Source: Actinoallomurus vinaceus
GTDB lineage: Bacteria > Actinomycetota > Actinomycetes > Streptosporangiales > Streptosporangiaceae
NCBI RefSeq assembly: GCF_039542055.1
Contig: NZ_BAABHK010000030.1
Location: 29,180-93,179, forward strand
Length of the DNA stretch: 64,000 bases
Reading direction: 5' to 3'
In this document: positions 35,287-42,784 of the stretch, piece by piece
Numbering within the stretch: position 1 is the first letter of the stretch
Layout: each line of letters starts with the position of its first letter
The notes under the pieces: generated by a model
Seen by the model: only the letters and a program-made list of their open reading frames with translations
Databases searched by the model: none
What the model was told of the DNA's origin: nothing
Translations under genes and position numbers: made by a program

Positions 35287-36096
35287 GTGGCTATTCGTCG
35301 CCGGCTTGCCGCCGCGACCGCCGGGCTCTGCGCGGCCGCTCTCGCCCTCACCGCCTGCAGCAGCGGAGGAAGCGGGGCGACGGTACAGGGTGCCAAGCTG
35401 GTGAAGAAGGGCAAGCTCACCACCTGCACCCACCTGCCGTACCCGCCGTTCCAGTCGGCCCAGGGCGGCAAGGTCGTCGGCTTCGACGTCGACATGATCG
35501 ACCTGGTCGCCAAGAAGCTCGGCGTGACCCAGCAGGTCGTCGACACGCCCTTCGAGACGATCAAGAGCGGGACCGCGCTGAACGCAGGGAAGTGCGACGT
35601 CGCCGCCGCGGGTATGACGATCAAGCCGGAGCGGGCGCGCTTCATCGACTTCACCAAGCCGTACTTCAACGCGACCCAGGCGCTCATGGCCAAGAAGGGC
35701 CTGAGCTTCCCGTCGCTGGACCAGGTGAAGGCGCAGAAGCTGAAGGTCGGCTCCCAGGCGAGCACCACGGGTGAGGACTTCGTCCACTCCAAGGGCATCG
35801 ACTCCAAGTCCTTCAAGGACTCGGCGAGCCTGCTCAACGGGCTGCGCAGCGGCCAGGTCGACGTGATCATCGAGGACTACCCGGTCGTGCAGGGTTGGCT
35901 GAAGGACCCGGCGAACGCCAAGTACGCCGTGGCGGCCAGCCTCAACACCGGTGAGCAGTACGGCTTCGCCGTCCGCAAGGGCAAGAACCCCAAGCTGCTC
36001 GCGCTGATCAACCAGGCCATCGACGAGTCGCGGCAGAACGGCGAGTACAAGAAGATCTACGAGAAGTGGATCGGCCCGATGCCGGCGAACGCCTGA
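35287..36096 (+). CDS. Amino-acid ABC transporter substrate-binding lipoprotein
   Basis: A 269-residue SBP_bac_3 protein with lipobox LTA-Cys followed by a Ser/Gly linker. Binding segments match glutamine/glutamate-type proteins: CTHLPYPPFQ, GFDVDMIDLVAKKLG, AAGMTIKPERA and GEQYGFAVRKG. GTG at 35287 has GGAGG four bases upstream. The permease gene starts 32 bp downstream and the ATPase follows, so this is the receptor of a complete polar amino-acid importer (GlnHPQ-like). It shares long stretches with the orphan binding protein 2 kb upstream. Confidence 0.93.
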   Translation: MAIRRRLAAATAGLCAAALALTACSSGGSGATVQGAKLVKKGKLTTCTHLPYPPFQSAQGGKVVGFDVDMIDLVAKKLGVTQQVVDTPFETIKSGTALNAGKCDVAAAGMTIKPERARFIDFTKPYFNATQALMAKKGLSFPSLDQVKAQKLKVGSQASTTGEDFVHSKGIDSKSFKDSASLLNGLRSGQVDVIIEDYPVVQGWLKDPANAKYAVAASLNTGEQYGFAVRKGKNPKLLALINQAIDESRQNGEYKKIYEKWIGPMPANA

Positions 36097-36127
36097 GCCC
36101 GGCACTGATCGATCCGAGAGGCCGCAG

Positions 36128-36949
36128 ATGACTCAACACGCGGAGGCGGCGCCGCGGCTGACCCGGAGGCAGCGCCGCCGGCTCATCCTGGGCGGCGAGT
36201 ACGGCATCGTCATCGTCGTCGTGGTGCTTCTCGCGTCCCTGGCGAACTGGGGCGCGCTGAAGACCAACTTCGCCGAATGGCGCGTCGCCAAGACGCTGTT
36301 CCCCGACATCATCACGGTCGGGCTCCGGAACACCCTGCTGTTCACGCTCACCGGGTTCGGGCTCGGCCTGGTGACCGGGCTGCTGCTGGCGCTGATGCGG
36401 CTGTCGTCCGTACCGCCGTACCGCTGGTTCGCCCTCGCCTACATCGAGGTCTTCCGCGGGCTGCCCGCGCTGCTGATCTTCATTTTCATGGGCACCGGCG
36501 TTCCGATCGCCTTCCCGGGGATCAACATCCCCGGCGGCGTGTACGGCCAGGCCGCCCTCGCCCTCGCACTGGTCTCGGCGGCGTACATGGCCGAGAGCAT
36601 CCGGGCCGGCATCGAGGCGGTGCCGCGCGGCCAGATGGAGGCGGCGCGGACGCTCGGCATGTCGCACGGGCGGGCGATGCGCTCGATCATCATCCCGCAG
36701 GCGCTGCGGATCGTGATCCCGCCGCTGACCAACGAGCTGGTCCTGCTGGTCAAGGACTCCTCGCTGGCCCTGTACCTCGGCGTCACGCTGCAGCAGCGGG
36801 AACTGGCGAAGATGGCCCAGGACGTGACCGGCCAGCAGGGCAACACCACACCGATCATCGTCGCCGCCCTCTGCTACCTGATCATCACCATCCCGCTCAG
36901 CCACCTGGCACGGCGGCTGGAGGCCCGGCAGAAGAGGGGGCAGCGGTGA
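36128..36949 (+). CDS. Amino-acid ABC transporter permease
   Basis: A 273-residue permease with five or six helices of the GlnP/HisMQ type. The EAA loop is visible in GIEAVPRGQMEAARTLGMSH, followed by AMRSIIIPQALRIVIPPL. It forms a homodimeric channel for the importer with the binding protein and ATPase. GAGAGG lies upstream of the ATG. The stop TGA shares two bases with the GTG of the ATPase, so translation is coupled. The charged N-terminus TRRQRRR is a cytoplasmic tail. Confidence 0.94.
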   Translation: MTQHAEAAPRLTRRQRRRLILGGEYGIVIVVVVLLASLANWGALKTNFAEWRVAKTLFPDIITVGLRNTLLFTLTGFGLGLVTGLLLALMRLSSVPPYRWFALAYIEVFRGLPALLIFIFMGTGVPIAFPGINIPGGVYGQAALALALVSAAYMAESIRAGIEAVPRGQMEAARTLGMSHGRAMRSIIIPQALRIVIPPLTNELVLLVKDSSLALYLGVTLQQRELAKMAQDVTGQQGNTTPIIVAALCYLIITIPLSHLARRLEARQKRGQR

Positions 36950-37719
36950 CGACCGTGAACGACGGCGCGGCGGTCCAGGTCATCGAGCTGCACAAGGCGT
37001 TCGGGGACCTGGAGGTGCTGCGCGGCATCGACTTCGAGGTCCGGCACGGCGAGGTCGTGTGCATCATCGGGCCGTCCGGCTCCGGCAAGTCCACGCTGCT
37101 GCGCTGCGTGAACCTCCTGGAGGAGCCCACCGCCGGAGCGGTGTACGTCGGGGGCCTGGAGCTGACCGACCCGGACGTCGACATCGACGCGGCGCGCCGC
37201 CGCATCGGCATGGTGTTCCAGCAGTTCAACCTGTTCCCGCACCTGTCGGTGCTCGGCAACGTCACCATCGCCCAGCGCAAGGTGCTGCGGCGCTCCGCGG
37301 AGGAGGCCGAGCGGGTCGCGCGGGAGAACCTCGCCCGCGTGGGCCTGGCCGACAAGGTGGACGCCTTCCCGGCGCAGCTGTCCGGCGGCCAGCAGCAGCG
37401 GGTCGCGATCGCCCGCGCGCTGGCCATGGGCCCGGAGGTCATGCTGTTCGACGAGCCCACCTCCGCCCTCGACCCCGAGCTCGTCGGCGACGTGCTCGCC
37501 GTCATGCGCAAGCTCGCCCTGGAAGGGATGACCATGCTGGTCGTCACCCACGAGATGACCTTCGCCCGCGAGGTCGCCGACCGGGTTGTGTTCATGGACG
37601 GCGGCGTCATCGTGGAGGAGGGGCCGCCGTCGAAGGTCGTCGGCGACCCGGAGCACGCGCGGACCCGCCGGTTCCTGTCGCGGGTGCTCGACCCGGCCGC
37701 CGCCGACGTCGAGGACTGA
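36946..37719 (+). CDS. Amino-acid ABC transporter ATP-binding protein
   Basis: A 257-residue GlnQ-type ATPase. Walker A is GPSGSGKST, Q-loop QQFNLFPHLS, signature LSGGQQQR, Walker B VMLFDEP and H-loop VTHEM, all intact. It energises the polar amino-acid importer encoded just upstream. GTG at 36946 overlaps the permease stop (GTGA) and follows a GAGGGGG ribosome site; a longer upstream frame is spurious because it overlaps the permease gene. A strong hairpin follows 55 bp after the stop. Confidence 0.95.
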   Translation: MTTVNDGAAVQVIELHKAFGDLEVLRGIDFEVRHGEVVCIIGPSGSGKSTLLRCVNLLEEPTAGAVYVGGLELTDPDVDIDAARRRIGMVFQQFNLFPHLSVLGNVTIAQRKVLRRSAEEAERVARENLARVGLADKVDAFPAQLSGGQQQRVAIARALAMGPEVMLFDEPTSALDPELVGDVLAVMRKLALEGMTMLVVTHEMTFAREVADRVVFMDGGVIVEEGPPSKVVGDPEHARTRRFLSRVLDPAAADVED

Positions 37720-37774
37720 GCGCCCGCGGGTCCCCGCCTGAGGCGATGGACCGCGCGTACACGCATGCCAGGCC

Positions 37775-37802
37775 GAGACGGGCGCCTGTCGGCGCCCGTC
37801 TC
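37775..37802. terminator. Bidirectional terminator after the amino-acid transporter operon
   Basis: A perfect 12-bp stem (37775-37786 with 37791-37802) and a 4-base loop. A further inverted pair ATGCCA/TGGCAT (37765-37770, 37804-37809) frames it. It lies between converging genes, 15 bp before the minus-strand stop. Confidence 0.8.
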
Positions 37803-37816
37803 ATGGCATCCGCGTC

Positions 37817-38803
37817 TCAGCGGCGGAGGCGCGCGACGAGCAGGTTCGGGTCGCGCCGGGTGAAGTACGCCGCGTCGGCGATGTACACCGTCCTGCCGCG
37901 GACGGCCACCGACGTCGGGTTGGACAGCCCGTCCGCCGCGGTCAGGACCGTCTTCGCCGTTCCCCTGGAGTCGACGAGGACGACCTTGTTCTCCTGGTTG
38001 ACGGCCGCGAGCACGGCCGTGCCCCGTCCGGTGAACGCGAAGTCGTCGACCGGGCCCAGGCCCTTCGCGGCGACCGCGGGTCTCCCGGCGGCGCCGTTCC
38101 GCGTGATGGGCACGTGCACCAGCGTGCCGGCGTCCAGGTTCGACACCCAGACGGAGCCGCCGCGGACCTTCAGGCCGTTCGCGCCGAAGCCGCCGGCCGT
38201 ACGGGACGCCAGGACGCTCCCGCCCGCCCAGGCGGCCGGAGCACCGCCTCGCGGTGAGAGGCTCCAGACCCGCCCCTGGGCGGAGTCGGCGACGAACAGC
38301 CTCCTCGTGCGACGGTCATAGGCCATGCCGTTCAGGAAGGCGCCGGGGGACAGCGCGGCAACGCGCACCGGCGCCCGTCCGGCGCGGAGCCGGTAGACGC
38401 CGGTGCCCTGAGCGGTGCCGGTGGACACCGCGACGTAGCGCGCACCGCCCGGCAGCCGCACGATGCCGCCGAGGAAGATCTTGCCGTGGGTGAGGGGGAC
38501 GTCCCCGTCGGCCGGGATCGGAACCTGGGCGATGACGCTCACGCGGCCCGTGCGGTCGACGCGGGCCACCCGGCCCGAGAAGCCGTATGTCAGATCGGCC
38601 GAGCCGTCGGGTTCCAGCGCGATGTTCTCGGGCTGGGCGCCGGCGGCCAGGTCGAGATGGGCGAGGATCCGGGCATGACTCACCGGGGGAGTCGCCGCCC
38701 GCGCCGGCGTGCCCGTCAGGGACACGCCGACGGTGAGGGCGGAGACGGTCAGGACCGCCGGCAACGCCGGACGGCCTTTTCGGAAGATGGGGGAACTGCG
38801 CAT
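37817..38803 (-). CDS. Secreted SMP-30/ScyD-like beta-propeller protein
   Basis: A 328-residue exported protein with signal peptide about 1-37 (ending ARA-ATPP), then repeated beta-propeller blades of the SMP-30/gluconolactonase type (LEPDGSADLTYG, GMAYDRRTRRLFVADS, PTSVAVRGRTVYIADAAY). A hydrolase role is possible, but the lactonase metal-binding residues are not obvious. ATG at 38803 gives a clear signal peptide; the upstream part of the frame is low-complexity Pro/Arg, partly from a DNA repeat, and should not be counted. Confidence 0.75.
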   Translation of the reverse strand: MRSSPIFRKGRPALPAVLTVSALTVGVSLTGTPARAATPPVSHARILAHLDLAAGAQPENIALEPDGSADLTYGFSGRVARVDRTGRVSVIAQVPIPADGDVPLTHGKIFLGGIVRLPGGARYVAVSTGTAQGTGVYRLRAGRAPVRVAALSPGAFLNGMAYDRRTRRLFVADSAQGRVWSLSPRGGAPAAWAGGSVLASRTAGGFGANGLKVRGGSVWVSNLDAGTLVHVPITRNGAAGRPAVAAKGLGPVDDFAFTGRGTAVLAAVNQENKVVLVDSRGTAKTVLTAADGLSNPTSVAVRGRTVYIADAAYFTRRDPNLLVARLRR

Positions 38804-38879
38804 GCGCCGACCGTAATGAGGCGGCCCCATAGTGAACCAATAGTTGATCATGCCCCCTCCGATCGGAAAGCCGATGGGG

Positions 38880-38967
38880 CGACGGCGGGGAAGGGGAAGT
38901 CGCGGCGGCGGGGAAGGGGAGTCGCGACGGCAGGGAAAGGGGGGTCGCCACGGTGGCGAAGGCGAGT
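38880..38967. repeat. Four-copy 21-23-bp tandem repeat
   Basis: Four head-to-tail copies of CGCGACGGCGGGGAAGGGGAGT occupy about 38880-38967 with small differences; the fourth is the most diverged. They lie in the gap between the beta-propeller gene and glnA2. Function unknown; they may simply be slippage products. Confidence 0.7.
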
Positions 38968-39011
38968 GCGGCGATGCCCGGTCCCGGAGACCGGTCACGG
39001 GCCGGGACGTT

Positions 39012-39027
39012 GTAACGTGACCGAAAC
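39012..39027 (+). promoter_or_regulatory. GlnR half-box upstream of glnA2
   Basis: GTAAC-N6-GAAAC matches half of the actinobacterial GlnR consensus, 63 bp upstream of the glnA2 start. A second half-box at the expected six-base spacing is not recognisable, unlike at glnA. Confidence 0.45.
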
Positions 39028-39089
39028 ATGGGGGCGGCACACTGATACAAGGCCATCGTTGTCGCCGCAGGTTGCTAAGGGGATCGGTT

Positions 39090-40451
39090 TTGGACCGTCA
39101 GCAGGAGTTCGTGCTCCGCACGCTTGAGGAGCGCGACATCCGCTTCATCCGGCTGTGGTTCACCGACGTGCTCGGATTCCTGAAGTCCGTGGCGGTCGCG
39201 CCCGCCGAGCTGGAGCAGGCGTTCGCCGAGGGCATCGGGTTCGACGGGTCGGCGATCGAGGGATTCGCCCGCGTCTATGAGGCCGACATGCTGGCCAAGC
39301 CGGATCCCTCGACGTTCCAGGTGCTGCCGTGGCGCGCGGAGTCGCCGGGCACGGCCCGGATGTTCTGCGACATCCTCATGCCGGACGGCTCGCCGAGCTT
39401 CGCCGACCCGCGCTACGTCCTCAAGCGCACCCTCAGCCGCGCCGCCGACCTCGGGTTCACCTTCTACACCCACCCCGAGCTGGAGTTCTACCTCCTGGGC
39501 GACCGCCCCGACGACGGCAGCGAGCCGTCGACCGTCGACTCCGGCGGCTACTTCGACCACACGCCGCACCGGGCCGCGCACGACTTCCGGCGCAACGCGA
39601 TCATGATGCTGGAGTCGATGGGCATCTCCGTCGAGTTCAGCCACCACGAGGGCGGTCCGGGCCAGCAGGAGATCGACCTGCGCTACGCCGACGCGCTCAC
39701 CACGGCCGACAACATCATGACGTTCCGCCTGGTGATGAAGGAGGTCGCGCTCGAGCAGGGCGTGCACGCCTCCTTCATGCCCAAGCCGTTCACCGACCAG
39801 CCCGGCTCCGGCATGCACACCCACATGTCGCTGTTCGAGGGCGACCGCAACGCCTTCTACGAGCCCGGCGCGGAGTTCCAGCTCTCCAAGATCGGGCGGG
39901 CGTTCATCGCCGGCCTGCTCCGGCACGCGGCCGAGATCTCCGCGATCACCAACCAGTGGGTCAACTCCTACAAGCGCCTGTGGGGCGGCGTCGGCGCGTC
40001 CGCCGGGGCCGGCGGTGAGGCGCCGCCGTACATCTGCTGGGGCCACAACAACCGCTCGGCGCTGGTCCGCGTCCCGATGTACAAGCCGCAGAAGGGCCAC
40101 GCGACCCGCATCGAGTTCCGCGCGCCCGACACCGCCTGCAACCCCTACCTCGCCTTCGCCGCGATCCTCGGCGCCGGCCTGAAGGGCATCGAGCAGGGGT
40201 ACGAGCTGCCGCCGGGCGCCGAGGACGACGTGTGGGCGCTGACCGCGGCCGAGCGCCGCGCGATGGGCATCGAGCCGCTGCCGCAGAGCCTGGACGAGGC
40301 CATCGCCGCGATGGAGCGCAGCGAGCTGGTCGCCGAGGTGCTGGGCGAGCACGTCTTCGACTTCTTCCTGCGCAACAAGCGCGCGGAGTGGGAGGACTAC
40401 CGCCGCCAGGTCACCGAGTACGAGCGCCGCCGCTACCTCTCGGTGCTGTAA
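39090..40451 (+). CDS. glnA2: Glutamine synthetase-like enzyme GlnA2
   Basis: A 453-residue GS type I-like protein closely matching Streptomyces GlnA2, a gamma-glutamylpolyamine synthetase in recent work, rather than a true ammonium enzyme. Conserved active-site blocks include GFDGSAIEGFARVYEAD, THPELEFYLL, NSYKRLW and GHNNRSALVRVP. Where GlnA has the adenylylated Tyr, this protein has Trp382 (EDDVWALT), so it is not a GlnE target. The start is the TTG at 39090, with AAGGGGAT seven bases upstream. Its position close to glnE is a typical actinobacterial order. Polyamine substrate is inferred from orthology only. Confidence 0.9.
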   Translation: MDRQQEFVLRTLEERDIRFIRLWFTDVLGFLKSVAVAPAELEQAFAEGIGFDGSAIEGFARVYEADMLAKPDPSTFQVLPWRAESPGTARMFCDILMPDGSPSFADPRYVLKRTLSRAADLGFTFYTHPELEFYLLGDRPDDGSEPSTVDSGGYFDHTPHRAAHDFRRNAIMMLESMGISVEFSHHEGGPGQQEIDLRYADALTTADNIMTFRLVMKEVALEQGVHASFMPKPFTDQPGSGMHTHMSLFEGDRNAFYEPGAEFQLSKIGRAFIAGLLRHAAEISAITNQWVNSYKRLWGGVGASAGAGGEAPPYICWGHNNRSALVRVPMYKPQKGHATRIEFRAPDTACNPYLAFAAILGAGLKGIEQGYELPPGAEDDVWALTAAERRAMGIEPLPQSLDEAIAAMERSELVAEVLGEHVFDFFLRNKRAEWEDYRRQVTEYERRRYLSVL

Positions 40452-40463
40452 ACGGCGGAGCGC

Positions 40464-41279
40464 TCAGCCGGCCAGTCGGTTGAACTTACGGATCTGCTTG
40501 TCGAAGGCCCGTGCGGGAACGACGCGGCGCAGCGTGCTGATGCGTCCGGCCCTTGGACCGGCGGCGTACCGCAGCTTCGGCTTGGGGTCGGTCGCCGCCG
40601 CGACGATCGCCTTGGCGACGGTCGCGGGGTCGTCGCCGTCCTTGAACGCCTCCGCCATCACCTGGTCGGTGATGTGCCGCTGCTCGGCGTAGACCGGCAG
40701 GGGCCTGTCGGGCTGCATGGCGTTGGCCTCGAAGCCGGTGTTGGTGACGGCGGGCTCGACGAGGAGCACGCGGACGCCGTGTTCGCGGACCTCGTGGTCC
40801 AGGGACTCGGAGTAGCCCTCGATCGCGTGCTTGGACGCGGCGTAGACGGCCATGTAGGGCGCGGGGATGAACCCGAGGATGGACGAGGTGTTGATGATGC
40901 GCCCGCCTCCCTGGGCGCGCATGTGCGGCAGCACGGCCTTGGTCATGCGGATGACACCGAACACGTTGATGTCGAAGACGCGCTGGTCCTGAGCGAGGGA
41001 ACTCTCCTCGGCGGCGCCCGCCGAGCCGATGCCGGCGTTGTTGACCAGGACGTCGATCCGGCCGAACCACTCGATCACCTGCCCGACCGTGGCGGCGACC
41101 GACGCGTCACCGGCCACGTCGAGATCGAGGAACCTCACCCCGTCGACCGGGGTGACTCCCGCTGCGTTCCGGCTGGTTCCGACCACCTGGAAGCCCGCCT
41201 GGGCGAGTGCGAGGGCGGCTGCCCTCCCGATGCCTGAGGACGCGCCCGTCACGAGCGCCACCGGCTGGTCTGTCTTCAT
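40464..41279 (-). CDS. Short-chain dehydrogenase/reductase
   Basis: A 271-residue classical SDR: TGASSGIG cofactor motif, VNNAGIG, a Ser in INTSSILG and the YAASK catalytic Tyr/Lys. The ATG at 41279 lies six bases after AGGAG (an ATG directly before it is also possible). It is divergent from a tetR gene, with two nearly identical operators between, so this is a regulator/enzyme pair. Oxidoreductase substrate unknown; a ketoacyl or xenobiotic role is equally likely. Confidence 0.9.
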   Translation of the reverse strand: MKTDQPVALVTGASSGIGRAAALALAQAGFQVVGTSRNAAGVTPVDGVRFLDLDVAGDASVAATVGQVIEWFGRIDVLVNNAGIGSAGAAEESSLAQDQRVFDINVFGVIRMTKAVLPHMRAQGGGRIINTSSILGFIPAPYMAVYAASKHAIEGYSESLDHEVREHGVRVLLVEPAVTNTGFEANAMQPDRPLPVYAEQRHITDQVMAEAFKDGDDPATVAKAIVAAATDPKPKLRYAAGPRAGRISTLRRVVPARAFDKQIRKFNRLAG

Positions 41280-41294
41280 CATGAACTCCTGATC

Positions 41295-41402
41295 GTATTG
41301 AATTACGACCGTAATACTATGGACGAGGCCCAGCGGAGGGCAAGTGGTCTTCGGCTGACCGCATCGCCGACGCCAGGACGTATTGGATTACGGTCGTACT
41401 AT
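41295..41402. promoter_or_regulatory. Two matching TetR operators
   Basis: GTATTGAATTACGACCGTAATACTAT-like sites occur at 41295-41320 and 41380-41402 in the same orientation. Cores ATTACG-AC-CGTAAT (41302-41315) and TACG-GT-CGTA (41389-41398) are palindromic. Each lies next to one of the two divergent start regions. Confidence 0.65.
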
Positions 41403-41447
41403 CATTTGCCCGGAGGGTGAGGGCCCTCGCGGCGAGGTGGAGGGCGC

Positions 41448-42032
41448 GTGGCGCGGTACGGAAAAGAGCACAAGCAGGCGACGCGGCGGCGGATCATCGA
41501 GAAGGCCGGCCGCCGGCTCAAGCGGGACGGCATCGACGGCTCGGGAATCGCCGCGCTCATGGCCGACGCGGGGCTGACCAACGGCGCCTTCTACGCCCAC
41601 TTCACCTCGAAGGACGACCTCGTCGCCGCCGTGGTCGCCGACCAGCTGCGCGAGCAGAGCGAGGGCTTCGGCGCGCTGGCGCCGGACCGCGCCGGACTTG
41701 AGCGGTTCGTGCGCGCGTACCTTTCGGTGGAGCACCGCGACGGCCGGGAGGACGGCTGCCCGTCCGCCGCCCTGCTGGATGAGATCGGCCGCTGTACGGA
41801 CGCGACCAAGCAGGCGTTCACCGACGGCGTGCTGGTCGTCATCGACGACATCGCCGCCCGCCTGGCGCCCGACGATCCGCGGTCGGCGCGCGCGAAGGCG
41901 CTCAGCGTCTTCGCCACGATGGTCGGGACGCTGCAGCTCTCCCGCGCCCTCGCCGACCGCGCCCTCGCCGACGATGTCCTCGAGCAGGGCGTCCAGAACG
42001 CCCTCACGCTGTTGGGCGCCGGGCCCGAGTAG
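41448..42032 (+). CDS. TetR family transcriptional regulator
   Basis: A 194-residue TetR protein. Residues about 10-55 give the helix-turn-helix (IAALMADAGLTNGAFYAHFTSK). The C-terminal domain with DGCPSAALLDEIGRC belongs to the TetR_C group of NemR/AcrR-like, often thiol-reactive, repressors; the Cys in GCPSA is conserved there and may sense electrophiles. GTG at 41448 follows GGAGGG. It is divergent from the SDR gene and shares paired operators with it. Confidence 0.9.
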   Translation: MARYGKEHKQATRRRIIEKAGRRLKRDGIDGSGIAALMADAGLTNGAFYAHFTSKDDLVAAVVADQLREQSEGFGALAPDRAGLERFVRAYLSVEHRDGREDGCPSAALLDEIGRCTDATKQAFTDGVLVVIDDIAARLAPDDPRSARAKALSVFATMVGTLQLSRALADRALADDVLEQGVQNALTLLGAGPE

Positions 42033-42097
42033 TAGCGCCCCGCCCTTCGTTCCGGGCTGTGCGTCTCGCCGGCCTGGCGAACGCCGAGCGGCAGGCG

Positions 42098-42667
42098 CTA
42101 TGCGTCGGTGTGCGGGGAGCCGGAGACCAGTTCCAGGGCGACGGCGATCCCGGCGGCGCGCCGCTCCTCGTCCGTGATGTCGTAGTCGTCGAAGGCGAAA
42201 TGCGCGATGTTCAGCGTGAAGGGCGCCATGGCCGACTTGAGCTGGTCGGTCAGCGGCGCCTTCGGGTCGATGAGCAGCTCCCGCAGGCCCTTCATCCGGG
42301 ACTTGAGCTTCTCGCCGACGGCGAGGTCGCGCATGGTGCCCTGGTTCTCGTGCGCGAAGCGCATGAGCCCCGGCCCGCTGGCGTACAGCTGGTCGGCGTA
42401 TCGGCGCACCAGCTCCTGCCGCGTCTCCTGGGTCGCGGGCTGCTCCCGGCCCCAGGTGATCAGCTCGTCGAGCCTGCCCAGCTGATCGTCGAACAGGCTG
42501 ACGACGATGTCCTCTTTGGTCTTGAAGTGGTAGTACAGCGCCGCCTTGGTCACGTTGAGCCGCTCGGCGATCTCCCGTAGCGACGTCTTCTCGTAACCCT
42601 GTTCGGCGAACAGCTCGAGCGCGACCGCCTGGATCCTCGCCCGGGTGTCGCCGCGGTGTTCGCCCAT
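42098..42667 (-). CDS. TetR family regulator of the adjacent DHA2 exporter
   Basis: A 189-residue TetR protein with a typical HTH (TSLREIAERLNVTKAALYYH followed by FKTKEDI). ATG at 42667 lies seven bases after GGAG; an upstream TTG is unlikely. It is divergent from a DHA2 exporter at 42785 with a large inverted repeat in the gap, so it very likely represses the exporter and itself. It ends 65 bp from the preceding, convergent tetR gene. Confidence 0.92.
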   Translation of the reverse strand: MGEHRGDTRARIQAVALELFAEQGYEKTSLREIAERLNVTKAALYYHFKTKEDIVVSLFDDQLGRLDELITWGREQPATQETRQELVRRYADQLYASGPGLMRFAHENQGTMRDLAVGEKLKSRMKGLRELLIDPKAPLTDQLKSAMAPFTLNIAHFAFDDYDITDEERRAAGIAVALELVSGSPHTDA

Positions 42668-42694
42668 GATCAATCTCCACTCAAACTAACTTGA

Positions 42695-42747
42695 CGACCG
42701 GCTAGTTTGTAGCTTACCGTACGGCAAGTAAGTTCACTAGCCGGTCG
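42695..42747. promoter_or_regulatory. 12-bp inverted-repeat operator pair
   Basis: CGACCGGCTAGT at 42695-42706 is the exact inverse of ACTAGCCGGTCG at 42736-42747. Further, CGGCAAGTAAG occurs twice (about 42722 and 42746). These elements lie in the divergent tetR/exporter gap, as expected for a QacR/TetR-type operator. Confidence 0.65.
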
Positions 42748-42784
42748 GCAAGTAAGCACCAAGGCCATCAGAGAGAGGCTACCC

